Assembly: GCF_024170005.1 (NCBI RefSeq)
Contig: NZ_JALJXJ010000006.1
Coordinates: 62,001-126,000, forward strand
DNA: 64,000 bases
Direction: 5' to 3'
From: Azospirillum lipoferum
GTDB lineage: Bacteria; Pseudomonadota; Alphaproteobacteria; Azospirillales; Azospirillaceae
Below, in pieces: positions 22,975-31,762 of the stretch. A program made the position numbers and the translations under genes. The notes below the pieces were generated by a model. It was not told where the DNA came from, made no database searches, and worked only from the letters and a program-made list of their open reading frames with translations. How positions within the stretch are numbered: position 1 is the first letter of the stretch; every line of letters begins with the position of its first letter.

Positions 22975-23424
22975 ATGCCGTCCCCCCGCCCGCCGCAGCC
23001 GACCCGATTCGCCATCCAGAAGGCGCGTGGCAAGGGTTGGAAGACGCTGGAGGTGGGGGAGGAGCTGGCCCATGCCAAGGCGCGCTTCGACCGGATGGTC
23101 GGTGTCAACCCACGGGCCTATTTCCGCCTGATCCAGCTCGATTACAACGCCGACTCCGGCTATGAGGGCATGGAGTTCAACTGGACGCTGATCGAGCTGT
23201 ATGACCCTACCCAGGGGCCGGCCAAGGGGCCTGCCCAAAGGCCGACTGGGGGCGGTCATGTCCGGCCAACGCCGAAGCCGGCCGCGACGGCTCAGCGCAA
23301 GCCGGGAAGCAAGCGTAAGGCCGGCGAAACCGTCGCCCTGCCGCTGCGAATCTATCTGGCGGTGATCCTGATCGGCACGCTGGCGGGCGCCCTGGCCTAC
23401 CTGCACTTTGCCGGCGGGCGGTAA
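22975..23424 (+). CDS. Hypothetical protein with C-terminal membrane anchor
   Basis: A 149-residue protein. The N-terminal 80 residues are a small charged domain (RFAIQKARGKGWKTLEVGEE, AKARFDRMVG, RAYFRLIQLDYN) that I do not recognise. A Pro/Lys/Gly-rich linker with short repeats follows, then one membrane helix at about 124-144 (IYLAVILIGTLAGALAYLHF). The basic linker and C-terminal anchor suggest a cytoplasmic domain tethered to the inner membrane. It converges with the lipoprotein gene ending at 23429. Confidence 0.65.
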   Translation: MPSPRPPQPTRFAIQKARGKGWKTLEVGEELAHAKARFDRMVGVNPRAYFRLIQLDYNADSGYEGMEFNWTLIELYDPTQGPAKGPAQRPTGGGHVRPTPKPAATAQRKPGSKRKAGETVALPLRIYLAVILIGTLAGALAYLHFAGGR

Positions 23425-23428
23425 GGCG

Positions 23429-23731
23429 TCACTCCGTCGTGTAGCCCTTGCGGCGCATGCACTGCGCGAAGATTTCCTTGCGATAGCCGAACTGCGGCGT
23501 TTCCGGCAGCGGGCGCTGGGGATAGCCGCGCAGCCGCATGGTGTTGTCCACCTGCTCGGTGCACTCGTCATAGGCGACGGTCGGCACGTCCGGGCTGGCG
23601 GTCCACTCGCGGTAGGCGGGCGGGCTGCCGCATCCGGTCAGCAGGGCCACGGCCGACAGGAAGGCCAGCCCCGGCAAGGCCGGCAGCAGTCGCGGGCGTG
23701 CGGTGTCGGTCCCGGTCATGGCGGTCTTCAT
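23429..23731 (-). CDS. Small lipoprotein
   Basis: A 100-residue protein with a lipoprotein signal: hydrophobic LPALPGLAFLSAVALL followed by the lipobox LTGC (Cys34). The mature part has four further cysteines (DECTEQ, AQCMRRKG among them) and is short and basic at the end. The start could also be ATG 23719, four codons later. No family recognised. It diverges from the peptidoglycan-binding protein gene at 23992. Confidence 0.65.
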   Translation of the reverse strand: MKTAMTGTDTARPRLLPALPGLAFLSAVALLTGCGSPPAYREWTASPDVPTVAYDECTEQVDNTMRLRGYPQRPLPETPQFGYRKEIFAQCMRRKGYTTE

Positions 23732-23991
23732 GCTCCTTTTTCGCCCCCGATTTGACGCTACCACGTCCGGCCCTTTCCGATCCATTTTCGCGCACCATTT
23801 CCGGTAACGCGCCTTTTCGGCAACGCTGCGCGGCTGACAAAGCAGACGCCCAAAAATCGCCGCCGGAAATGCGACGCAATCTGGTAACACGATCCTGGTT
23901 TCCCGCGATTCGCGGGGGCCCCGGTCCCCGATTAGGGGGGAGTGTCGTGGCTCTGAAGTCGGTCTGGCGTCACGGACGAAAGGGAGAGGCA

Positions 23992-24984
23992 ATGTCTGGG
24001 TTTGCGCGGCGGGCGCATGGTGGCGCCGCGAAGTCGGCCGGGGCGGCGGCTGTCGCGGTGGTGGTGTCGGCTCTGGCGATGGGAGCGCCCGGTTCGGCCT
24101 GGGCCGAGGCGTCGGTCGCCGACATCCAGTGGGCGCAGACCATCCTGAAGGACAAGGGCTACAACATCGGCGGCCGGGCCAAGGGCCAGATGACGCCGGA
24201 AACCCGGTCCGCGCTCAGCGCCTATCAGAAGTCGGTCGGCCTGCCCGCCACCGGCAACCTGGACCAGGCCACCATCAACAAGATGATGGGCGAGCGCGAG
24301 AGCAAGGCCGCGCCGACCATGGGCAGCCTGTCCAAGAGCCAGATCGGCCAGACCCGCCACGAGAAGGAGGTGGCGCCGCGCGCCGCCCCGACCGGCCGGG
24401 TCGAATCCGGCAACGAGAGCATCGGCGGCATGGCCCAGTTCGGCGGCGCCCCGGTGTCGTCGCCGTCCTCTTCGTCGTCGTCGGCGGCGGCGAGCCACAG
24501 CGCACCCGCCGCGGCGCCGGCTGCGGCTCCAGCGGCCCGTCCGTCGGCGCCGGCCGCCGGTGCCGCGGCTCCCGGTGCGGTCTCCCAGAGCGCGCCGCGC
24601 CCATCGGCCAACGCGTCCGCCAGCGCGTCCGCCAGCCTGTCCGAAGGTCCGACCCCGCAGGCGGCCCCCCGCGGGGCGGTGGCGGCGACCACGCCGGACG
24701 GCAAGCCGGCCCCGGTCGAGGAACCGGCGGCGGTTGGCGCCGCCCCGTCGATCTGGCAGTCCAATGCGGCGCGCGCCGGTGTCGCCGGGCTGATCGCCGC
24801 GACGCTGGGTGGCATCGGCTTCGCCTGGTGGCGCAGCGGCCGCGGCGTCGATCCGCTCAGCCGGGCGCCGGCCGGCGACGACCGGCCGCGTGAAAATCGC
24901 GTCGAGCCGAGCTTCGGCTCCCCCCGCCGCCGGGAGGAGCTGACCACCGGCCCGCGTCTGACGGCGGAGGCGCGGCGGCGCTGA
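23992..24984 (+). CDS. Peptidoglycan-binding-domain protein with low-complexity linker and membrane helix
   Basis: A 330-residue exported protein. A signal peptide (about 1-38, ending SAWAEA) is followed by a peptidoglycan_binding_1 domain (about 42-100: DIQWAQTILKDKGYNIG, MTPETRSALSAYQKSVGLP, LDQATINKMM). A long Ser/Ala/Pro-rich linker of about 120 residues follows, then a second hydrophobic segment (about 272-290, AGVAGLIAATLGGIGFAWW) and a basic tail. It is likely periplasmic and wall-associated. The Shine-Dalgarno agggagagg precedes ATG. Confidence 0.8.
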   Translation: MSGFARRAHGGAAKSAGAAAVAVVVSALAMGAPGSAWAEASVADIQWAQTILKDKGYNIGGRAKGQMTPETRSALSAYQKSVGLPATGNLDQATINKMMGERESKAAPTMGSLSKSQIGQTRHEKEVAPRAAPTGRVESGNESIGGMAQFGGAPVSSPSSSSSSAAASHSAPAAAPAAAPAARPSAPAAGAAAPGAVSQSAPRPSANASASASASLSEGPTPQAAPRGAVAATTPDGKPAPVEEPAAVGAAPSIWQSNAARAGVAGLIAATLGGIGFAWWRSGRGVDPLSRAPAGDDRPRENRVEPSFGSPRRREELTTGPRLTAEARRR

Positions 24985-24997
24985 GCGCCGCCGCCCG

Positions 24998-25228
24998 TCA
25001 CATCATCATCGGGCAGCCACCCCCGCCGCAGCCGCCGGCAGCACAGGCGGGGGCGGGCGCCGGCTGGGACTTGGCCACGCGCGGCGCCATGATGGCCTTG
25101 GCGACCTCGGTGCCGCCGCAGGACGGGCAGGGGATGCCGGCGGCCTTCCTGGCGTCGTAATCGGCCATATTGTCGAACCACTGGTCGAAATCCTGGCCGC
25201 AGGCGCAGTGCAGGGCGTAGACGATCAT
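24998..25228 (-). CDS. Short DUF1178 protein with Cys-rich C-terminus
   Basis: A 76-residue protein. Residues 1-52 match DUF1178 (MIVYALHCACGQDFDQWF, then GIPCPSCGGTEVAKAIMAPRV), with two Cys pairs forming a likely zinc ribbon. Family members usually run to about 140-150 residues. This one ends early in a Pro/Ala stretch and the tail ACAAGGCGGGGCPMMM, which has three more cysteines and three methionines. It converges with the gene at 23992. Confidence 0.75.
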   Translation of the reverse strand: MIVYALHCACGQDFDQWFDNMADYDARKAAGIPCPSCGGTEVAKAIMAPRVAKSQPAPAPACAAGGCGGGGCPMMM

Positions 25229-25313
25229 CGCAAGAGCCTCGAAAAGCGGAACCTCGGCCGCTCTTTTAGCGAGGCGTCCGGCCCCCAGCCAGGATCTGCA
25301 TCAATTGCCGCCT

Positions 25314-25994
25314 TCAGCGCGACGTGGTCACCCCCACCCGCGCGCACATCGACAGCAGCGGGCAGGTGGAGCAGCGTGGCCGTTCGCCGGTGCAGATCCA
25401 TTTGCCGAAGGGCACCAGCCGCTCGTTGATCTCCACCCAGTAGCGTTTGGGCAGCACCGCCAGCAGTGCCGTCATCGTCTTTTCCGGCGTGCGCGCCTGG
25501 ACATAGCCCCAGCGGTTGGTGACGCGGTGGACATGGATGTCGACCGCCAGCGCCGGGATGTCGAAGCCGACCGCCAGCGTCAGCGCCGCGATCTTCGGCC
25601 CCACCCCATGGAAGCGCATCAGCCCGTCCGGCGTGTCGGGCACCTCGCCGCCATGCTCCTCGACGATGCGGCGGGACAGGTCACGGATGTCGCGCGCCTT
25701 CGGTTCCGGGAAGGTGGCGCCGTGCAGAAGCTCCACCAGCCGCTCCTTCGGCAGGGCGGCCATGGCGGCGGGGGTGGGGGCGACGGCGAACAGCCGTTCG
25801 GCGACCACCAGCGACGTCTCGTCCCGCGTGCGGGCGGAGATCAGGCTGGCGACCAGCTGCTGGAAGGGGGAGGTGTAACCGCGGTCGCGCAGCTCGAACA
25901 TCGCCGCCTTGGGATAGGGGGCGACCGCGATCCGCAGGCGGCGGAAGACCTCGTCGATGTCGAAGTCCTGGGACGTCGCGGGCTGCACACTCAC
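25314..25994 (-). CDS. nth: Endonuclease III-family DNA glycosylase
   Basis: A 226-residue base-excision repair glycosylase. The helix-hairpin-helix is FHGVGPKIAALTLA with catalytic Lys134. Asp152 is in AVDIHVHRV. The [4Fe-4S] cluster ligands are Cys201, 208, 211 and 217 with the standard C-x6-C-x2-C-x5-C spacing. The GTG start at 25994 was chosen because ggaggt lies eight bases upstream; no ATG gives the expected N-terminus. It should remove oxidised pyrimidines and nick abasic sites. Confidence 0.88.
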   Translation of the reverse strand: MSVQPATSQDFDIDEVFRRLRIAVAPYPKAAMFELRDRGYTSPFQQLVASLISARTRDETSLVVAERLFAVAPTPAAMAALPKERLVELLHGATFPEPKARDIRDLSRRIVEEHGGEVPDTPDGLMRFHGVGPKIAALTLAVGFDIPALAVDIHVHRVTNRWGYVQARTPEKTMTALLAVLPKRYWVEINERLVPFGKWICTGERPRCSTCPLLSMCARVGVTTSR

Positions 25995-26068
25995 GGGAGG
26001 CCACCTCCGGGGAACGGGCTGCTGAAGAGCCCTGTCCGGTAACCGGCCAGTCCCCGTTATTGTTCCGC

Positions 26069-26842
26069 TTAAAGCGCCTTGATCTGCATCTTGATCGGCC
26101 CGTCCGCCCGGCCATGGACGAACTGGTCGACATAGGCGTTGCCCGAATTGTCGATGTCGCGGGCGTGGCCGGTCCAGATGATCCGGCCCTGGTAGATCAT
26201 GGCGATGCGGTCGGCGATCTTGCGGGCCGAGGCCATGTCGTGGGTGATGGTGACCGCGGTGGCGCCGAGGTCCTTCACGCACTGCACGATCAGCTCGTTG
26301 ATGACGTCGGCCATGATCGGGTCGAGGCCGGTCGTCGGCTCGTCGAAGAAGATGATCTCCGGCTCGTCGGCGATGGCGCGGGCGAGGCCGACTCGCTTCT
26401 GCATGCCGCCCGACAGCTCCGCCGGCGACAGCTCAGCCACGTCGGGGCCGAGTCCGACGGCGCCCAGCTTGGCGACGGCGATCTCCTTGGCCTGGGCACG
26501 CGGCATGCGGGCGCCCTGGATCAGGCCGAAGGCGACATTCTCCCAGACCTTCAGGCTGTCGAACAGGGCCGCACCCTGGAACAGCATGCCGAACTTGTGC
26601 AGCAGCTTCTCGCGCTCGCGCGAGCGCAGCCGGGTCGTCTCGACGCCATCGACCTGGATCGAGCCGGAATCCGGCGTCAGCAGGCCGAGGATGCTTTTCA
26701 GCATCACCGACTTGCCGGTGCCCGAGCCGCCGATGACCACCAGCGATTCGCCCTTCGCCACTTCCAGATCGATGCCGTTCAGCACCTTCTTCGGGCCGAA
26801 ATGCTTGGTGACGTTCTTGAGCGCGATCTTGGGGACGGTCAT
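26069..26842 (-). CDS. mlaF: Mla-type phospholipid ABC transporter, ATPase subunit
   Basis: A 257-residue ABC ATPase: Walker A GGSGTGKSVM, signature LSGGMQKRVGLARA, Walker B IIFFDEPTTGLDP, and the H-loop Thr-His-Asp in TITHDM. Close similarity of the N-terminus (IALKNVTKHFGPKKVLNGI) to MlaF. It powers lipid exchange between the inner and outer membranes with the permease encoded 10 bases upstream. No MlaD-type MCE gene follows here; the downstream gene is nth, so the substrate-binding subunit must be elsewhere. Confidence 0.92.
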   Translation of the reverse strand: MTVPKIALKNVTKHFGPKKVLNGIDLEVAKGESLVVIGGSGTGKSVMLKSILGLLTPDSGSIQVDGVETTRLRSREREKLLHKFGMLFQGAALFDSLKVWENVAFGLIQGARMPRAQAKEIAVAKLGAVGLGPDVAELSPAELSGGMQKRVGLARAIADEPEIIFFDEPTTGLDPIMADVINELIVQCVKDLGATAVTITHDMASARKIADRIAMIYQGRIIWTGHARDIDNSGNAYVDQFVHGRADGPIKMQIKAL

Positions 26843-26852
26843 AGGAAGGCGC

Positions 26853-27629
26853 TCACTTGGTCGAGAAGAAGAGGCCGGTGATCAGATAGTTCCACACCAG
26901 GATCATGATGGAGGCCGACACCACCGCGTTGGTGGTCGCCGCACCGACGCCCTGGGCGCCGCCCTTGGAGTGGTAGCCGTGATAGCAGCCCATCAGCGCG
27001 ATCAGGAAGCCGAAGATCGCCGCCTTGACCAGACCGGAAATCACGTCGACCGGCTGGAGGAATTCCCAGGTGCGGTTGATGTAGCTGGCGGCGTTGAAGT
27101 CCAGCCGGTAGACGCCGACCAGGAAGCCGCCGAACACGCCGATGATGTCGGCGACGATGACCAGCAGCGGCACCATGGTCAGGCCGGCGATCAGCCGCGG
27201 CGCCACCAGATACTTGTGCGGGTTGGTCGACAGGGTGGACAGGGCGTCGATCTGCTCGGTCACCCGCATGGTGCCGATCTCCGCCGCCATGGCGGCACCG
27301 ATGCGGCCCGCCACCATCAGGCCCGCCAGCACCGGCCCCAGCTCGCGCGTGATCGACAGCACGACGACGGTGGCGATGGCGCCCTCCGCCTGGAAGCGCG
27401 AGAAGCCGCTGTAGCTCTGCAACGCCAGCACCATGCCGGTGAACAGCGCCGTCAGCCCGACCACCGGCAGCGAGTAATAGCCGATGTCGATCATCTGCCG
27501 CAGGATCTGGCGCGGATAGAGCGGCGGCCGCACGCAGTGCGACAGGGCGGACCCGGTGAACAGGGCAAGGCGTCCGGTCGCTTCCAGGAAGATCAGGAAG
27601 GCCCGGCCGGTGGCGGCGAGGAAACCCAT
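26853..27629 (-). CDS. mlaE: Mla-type phospholipid ABC transporter, permease subunit
   Basis: A 258-residue MlaE permease with five or six membrane helices. The hallmark loop is RELGPVLAGLMVAGRIGAAMAAEIGTM, followed by VTEQIDALS. No N-terminal STAS domain is present, unlike the second MlaE-like protein at 51779. It is encoded directly upstream of mlaF on the minus strand. Confidence 0.92.
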   Translation of the reverse strand: MGFLAATGRAFLIFLEATGRLALFTGSALSHCVRPPLYPRQILRQMIDIGYYSLPVVGLTALFTGMVLALQSYSGFSRFQAEGAIATVVVLSITRELGPVLAGLMVAGRIGAAMAAEIGTMRVTEQIDALSTLSTNPHKYLVAPRLIAGLTMVPLLVIVADIIGVFGGFLVGVYRLDFNAASYINRTWEFLQPVDVISGLVKAAIFGFLIALMGCYHGYHSKGGAQGVGAATTNAVVSASIMILVWNYLITGLFFSTK

Positions 27630-27750
27630 CAGTCGGCCCGCATCCTTGGTGTGAATCTCATTTGGGCGATGCGGTCATAGCACCGTTGGGCGCCGCGGTC
27701 ATCCTTGGACTTCGCAATGGTGGGGCGATGGGCCGGGCGTGGTGATCTCG

Positions 27751-27773
27751 CCCTCTCTCCCCCGGGGAGAGGG
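27751..27773. terminator. GC-rich hairpin between alr and mlaE
   Basis: Complementary runs ccctctc and gagaggg around a C/G core form a strong hairpin about ten bases beyond the alr stop codon. There is no T-run, so it would be an atypical terminator or a short dispersed repeat of the kind common in GC-rich intergenic DNA. The rest of the gap 27630-27782 shows nothing else. Confidence 0.4.
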
Positions 27774-27782
27774 ACTCCAAAG

Positions 27783-28910
27783 TCACTCCCCCACATAAAC
27801 CCGGTGATAGCGCCGGCCGAGCGAGGTCAGGATCTCATAGCCGATGGTCCCGCCCTCCGCCGCCACCCGGTCGACCGGGCGGTTGGGACCGATCAGCTCG
27901 ACCATGCGGCCGGCCTGCGCCACCGACTCCGGCAGGCCGGTGACGTCGATGGTGATCAGGTCCATCGAGATGCGGCCGACGATGGGAGCGGCGACGCCGT
28001 CGACGAAGACGTGCCCCTTGCCGCTCAGCGCGCGCATGTAGCCGTCGGCATAGCCGACGCCGATGGTGGCGATCCGCGCCGGGCCGGTCACCTTGTGGGC
28101 GGCGCCGTAGCCGACCGTCATCGGAACCGCGCAGTTCCGCACCTGCAGGAGCCGCGCGTCCAGCCGCACCGTGTCGCGCATCGGGTTGGGCAGATGCGGC
28201 GTCGGGTTGACGCCGTAGAGCGCGCAGCCCGGCCGGGCGAGGTCGAAATGATGGTCCTTGCCGTGGAAGATGCCGGACGAGTTGGCGAAGCTGGCCTTGG
28301 CCTTCGGCAGCCGGGCCAGCGCACCGCGGAACCGCTCCAACTGCTCCCCGGTCATCGGGCTGTCGAACGCGTCGGCGCAGGCGAGGTGGGTCATCCAGTA
28401 GCGGACGTCGATCCCCTCCAGCCATTCCGGATGGGCGGCGAGGTCGTCCAGCTCGTCGGGGCCGAGGCCCAGCCGGTTCATGCCGGTGTCGATGTGGATC
28501 ACCGCCGGCAGCACCTCGCCGCGCGACGCGGCGAAGGACCGCCACGCCGCGATCTCGCCCAGATGGTTCAGCACCGGCAGGATGCGGTTGGCGGGGAAGT
28601 CCGCCTCATAGCCCGGCGGCAGCCCGCCCAGCGAGAAGACCTGCGCGTCGGGCGCCACCGGCTCCAGCGCCCGGCGGACGGCCAGCGCCTCCTCGAACTG
28701 GGCGACGACGAAGGTCCGGCAGCCGGCGGCGGCCAGGGCCGGCACGACGCGCGCCACCCCCAGCCCATAGGCGTCGGCCTTGACGACGGCGGAGCATTCC
28801 GCGGGCGCCACCCGGTCGCGCAGCTGGGTCCAGTTGGCGACGACGGCGCCCAGATCCACGGTCAGGATGGCGCAGGCACGCGGGCTCGGGTCGGTCGTCA
28901 CTGTGGTCAC
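27783..28910 (-). CDS. alr: Alanine racemase
   Basis: A 375-residue PLP enzyme. The cofactor Lys is in AVVKADAYGLGV, with PLP-binding HIDTGMNRLG and GYADGYMRAL further on and the second-base Tyr region TVGYGAAHKV. It makes D-alanine for peptidoglycan. The GTG start at 28910 overlaps the dnaB stop by four bases, so it is translationally coupled to the helicase gene, an arrangement common in proteobacteria. Confidence 0.95.
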   Translation of the reverse strand: MTTVTTDPSPRACAILTVDLGAVVANWTQLRDRVAPAECSAVVKADAYGLGVARVVPALAAAGCRTFVVAQFEEALAVRRALEPVAPDAQVFSLGGLPPGYEADFPANRILPVLNHLGEIAAWRSFAASRGEVLPAVIHIDTGMNRLGLGPDELDDLAAHPEWLEGIDVRYWMTHLACADAFDSPMTGEQLERFRGALARLPKAKASFANSSGIFHGKDHHFDLARPGCALYGVNPTPHLPNPMRDTVRLDARLLQVRNCAVPMTVGYGAAHKVTGPARIATIGVGYADGYMRALSGKGHVFVDGVAAPIVGRISMDLITIDVTGLPESVAQAGRMVELIGPNRPVDRVAAEGGTIGYEILTSLGRRYHRVYVGE

Positions 28911-30412
28911 TCGTCGGTCTGGTGGTGCTGGTCGAGATCGCCGAACTTGGTGAACTGGCCGTCGAAGTAGAGACGGACGGTGCCGATCGGACCGTGACGC
29001 TGCTTGGCGATGATCACCTCGGCGGTGTTGTGCACCTCGCCCAGGCGCTGCTGCCAGCGCTGGTAACGGTCGTTGAACTTGTCGTCGCTCTCGTCGGGCC
29101 GGCGCGAGGGCTCGGCGCGCTCAAGATAATACTGTTCGCGGAAAACGAACATCACGACGTCGGCGTCCTGCTCGATCGAGCCCGATTCGCGCAGGTCGGC
29201 CAGCTGCGGACGCTTGTCCTCGCGCAACTCCACCGCGCGGCTCAGCTGCGACAGCGCCACCACCGGCACGTCCAGCTCCTTGGCGATGGCCTTCAGGCCG
29301 CGGGTGATCTCCGAGATTTCCTGCACCCGGTTCTCCGATCCGCGCGAGGAGGAGCCGCGCAGCAGCTGGAGATAGTCGACCACCACCATGCTGAGGCCCG
29401 AGGTCCGCTTCAGCCGGCGGCAGCGGGTGCGCACCGCGGCGACCGACAGGGCCGGCGTGTCGTCGACATAGAAGGGGCAGCGGGCCAGATCCTGGCTGGC
29501 CTGGACGAATTTCGGGAAGTCGGTGTCGCGGATCTCGCCGCGGCGGATCTTGTCGCCGGGCACCTGCACCTCGTCGGCGAGGATACGGGTGGCGAGCTGC
29601 TCCGCCGACATTTCGAGAGAGAAGAAGCCGACGACGCCGCCCTCCTGGCCGGAGGAGCGCATGTGCGCCTTGGCGGCGTTGAAGGCGATGTTGGTGGCCA
29701 GCGCCGTCTTGCCCATCGACGGGCGCCCGGCGAGGATGATCAGGTCCGACGGATGCAGGCCGCCCAGCTTGCGGTCGATGTCGATCAGGCCGGTGGTGAC
29801 GCCGGTGACGTGGCTGGAGCGGCGGAAGGCCACCTCCGCCGTGGCGATGGCGTGCTTGACCGACTCGCCGAACGCCACGAAGCCGCCCTGCACGTCGCCG
29901 GTGGAGGCGAGGTCGAACAGCTGCTTCTCCGCCTCGCCGATCTGGTCCAGCGCGGTGATGTCGAGGTCGTGGCGGTACGCCTCGTTCACCATGTCGGTGC
30001 CGACCTCGATCAGCTGCCGGCGGATGAACAGGTCGTGGATGGTCTTGCCGTAATCGCCGGCATTGACCACCGTCACCACGTTGGCCGCCAGCTCGGCCAG
30101 ATAGGCGCTGCCGCCCTCCACCGCCAGTTCGGGATCGTTGTCGAACAGGGACTTCAAGGTGACCGGATTCGCGATCTGGCCGCGGTCGATCATCTTGGTG
30201 ATGGCGGCGAAGATGCGCTGGTGGGCCGGGTCGTAGAAATGCTCCGGCCGCAGGAACTCGCCGACCTTCTCATAGGCCTTGTTGTTGACCAGGATCGCGC
30301 CCAGCAGCGCCTGCTCCGCCTCCTCGTTGTTGGGGGGCGTGCGGTACTCGGCCGTCGGTTTGACCGCGGCGGAGGGGCGGAGATCGAACAGCGAGGAGGT
30401 CTGGTTGCTCAT
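28907..30412 (-). CDS. dnaB: Replicative DNA helicase DnaB
   Basis: A 501-residue hexameric helicase. The N-terminal primase-interacting domain begins at PPNNEEAEQALLGAIL. Walker A is GRPSMGKTALATN, Walker B sits in LSMVVVDYLQLL, and the DnaB signature VVALSQLSRAVE follows, then RESGSIEQDADVV. It unwinds DNA ahead of the replisome. ATG 30412 is the conventional start. DnaA-box-like sites occur just upstream. Confidence 0.97.
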   Translation of the reverse strand: MSNQTSSLFDLRPSAAVKPTAEYRTPPNNEEAEQALLGAILVNNKAYEKVGEFLRPEHFYDPAHQRIFAAITKMIDRGQIANPVTLKSLFDNDPELAVEGGSAYLAELAANVVTVVNAGDYGKTIHDLFIRRQLIEVGTDMVNEAYRHDLDITALDQIGEAEKQLFDLASTGDVQGGFVAFGESVKHAIATAEVAFRRSSHVTGVTTGLIDIDRKLGGLHPSDLIILAGRPSMGKTALATNIAFNAAKAHMRSSGQEGGVVGFFSLEMSAEQLATRILADEVQVPGDKIRRGEIRDTDFPKFVQASQDLARCPFYVDDTPALSVAAVRTRCRRLKRTSGLSMVVVDYLQLLRGSSSRGSENRVQEISEITRGLKAIAKELDVPVVALSQLSRAVELREDKRPQLADLRESGSIEQDADVVMFVFREQYYLERAEPSRRPDESDDKFNDRYQRWQQRLGEVHNTAEVIIAKQRHGPIGTVRLYFDGQFTKFGDLDQHHQTDE

Positions 30413-30455
30413 GACGGACACAATAGCAGAAACGTAACGGGAACGCTCGGTGAAG

Positions 30456-30520
30456 GGTGGATAACCCTCCACAAAAGCTGTGCACAGAAGTTATCCACAG
30501 GGTGGGAAGTCTGGGGATAA
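30456..30520. promoter_or_regulatory. Cluster of three DnaA-box-like sites upstream of dnaB
   Basis: One perfect box TTATCCACA lies at 30491-30499 on the plus strand. Two one-mismatch boxes lie on the minus strand: TTATCCACC at 30464-30456 and TTATCCCCA at 30520-30512. All three are within 65 bases, in the gap between dnaB and the LOG gene. This could be DnaA-linked control of dnaB or part of a replication-related element. Confidence 0.6.
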
Positions 30521-30544
30521 CCGCGGGAAGGGGCTTCTGCCGCT

Positions 30545-31129
30545 TCAGAGCTTCTTGTGCTGGACCGGCTGGGCGGCGTCCGGCATCACCTCCAGCGCCT
30601 CGAACACGCCGTCGATCTGGTCGGCGACGCGGTAGAGGGTGGAGCGGTCGATGCGGGCGAAGCCCTGGGCGACCATGTGGTCGATCAGCCCCAGCAGCGG
30701 GCGCCAGTAGCCGTCGACGTCGGCGATGATGATCGGCTTGTCGTGCAGCTGCAGCTGCTTCCAGGTCAGGATCTCGAAGGCCTCGTCCAGCGTGCCCAGG
30801 CCGCCCGGCAGGATGACGAAGGCGTCCGACCGCTCCACCATCATCCGCTTGCGGGTGTGCATGCTGTCGACGACATGCAGCTCGGTCAGGCCGGTGTGCT
30901 CGACCTCGGCCGACTGGATGTGTTCCGGGATGATGCCGATCACCTCGCCGCCGGCGGCGATCGCGGCATCGGCGGCGATCCCCATCAGCCCGACCCGGCC
31001 GCCGCCGTAGACCATGCGGATGCCGCGCCGCGCCAGCCCGTCGCCCAGCGCGTGGGCGGCCTCCTTGTGGACATCGGCGACACGGGACGACGCACCGCAA
31101 TAGACGCAGACGGACGACAGGCTCTTCAT
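30545..31129 (-). CDS. LOG-family nucleotide 5'-monophosphate phosphoribohydrolase (TIGR00730)
   Basis: A 194-residue Rossmann-fold protein of the LONELY GUY group. The family motif PGGLGTLDE is present together with the active-site Arg region HTRKRMMVERSDAFVI and N-terminal VYCGASSRV. Members cleave cytokinin riboside monophosphate or other purine nucleotide monophosphates. In a plant-associated bacterium a cytokinin-activating role is possible, but housekeeping nucleotide clean-up is as likely. Confidence 0.88.
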   Translation of the reverse strand: MKSLSSVCVYCGASSRVADVHKEAAHALGDGLARRGIRMVYGGGRVGLMGIAADAAIAAGGEVIGIIPEHIQSAEVEHTGLTELHVVDSMHTRKRMMVERSDAFVILPGGLGTLDEAFEILTWKQLQLHDKPIIIADVDGYWRPLLGLIDHMVAQGFARIDRSTLYRVADQIDGVFEALEVMPDAAQPVQHKKL

Positions 31130-31273
31130 CGCGGGTCACCCTTTCTCGCCGCCGCCATCCATCGGGGCGGGGCCTTGTAAAAATCTGGCGAACGCCATGG
31201 AATATCGGGTGGTGGCGGCGCGTCAACAGCGGCACGAGCACCGTTAAGCCACGGCATCATCGGGAGGGACCAC

Positions 31274-31759
31274 ATGAGCAACCGGGTCGTCAATGTTCTT
31301 GCGGCGGCATCCGTCGCCGGTCTGATGTTCACGCTGTTCGGCATGTCGGCCGGCACCGCCGGCGCCGCCGATCCGGCGGAGCAGGTCAAGGACCGGCAGC
31401 AGACCATGAAGAAGCTGGGCGGCGGCATGGGCGCCGTCGCCAAGTTCGTCAAGAACGAGGGCGCCACCGCCGAGGACGCGGCCAAGGGGGCGGAAGCCGT
31501 GCTGGCGGTGTCCAAGATGGACCCGAAGAAGATCTTCCCCGAAGGCACCGCCGTCGGCGTCGCCGACAGCGCCGCAAAGCCGGAGCTGTGGAAGAACTGG
31601 ACCGAGGCGCAGAAATACTGGAGCGCCGTCCAGCCGGCGGCCGAGAAGCTGGACGCTGCCATCAAGGGCGGCGACCGCGCGCAGATCGCCCAGGCGCTCG
31701 GCGCCACCTCCAAGACCTGCGGGAGCTGCCACGAGGACTTCCGCGTCAAGAAGAACTGA
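31274..31759 (+). CDS. Cytochrome c' (c556-like)
   Basis: A 161-residue periplasmic c-type cytochrome. The signal peptide ends near TAGAADPA (about residue 32). The mature part is a four-helix bundle with the single haem site CGSCH (Cys149, Cys152, His153) at the extreme C-terminus, which is diagnostic of cytochrome c'. The family binds NO and CO and may relieve nitrosative stress or carry electrons. The Shine-Dalgarno gggaggg precedes ATG. It is followed after three bases by a dihaem cytochrome gene, so they form an operon. Confidence 0.9.
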   Translation: MSNRVVNVLAAASVAGLMFTLFGMSAGTAGAADPAEQVKDRQQTMKKLGGGMGAVAKFVKNEGATAEDAAKGAEAVLAVSKMDPKKIFPEGTAVGVADSAAKPELWKNWTEAQKYWSAVQPAAEKLDAAIKGGDRAQIAQALGATSKTCGSCHEDFRVKKN

Positions 31760-31762
31760 CCG

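Noticed and set aside
27751..27773. Hairpin as a mobile or REP-family element
   Set aside because: Only one copy is seen in the window, so a repeat family cannot be claimed. It is listed only as a possible terminator.
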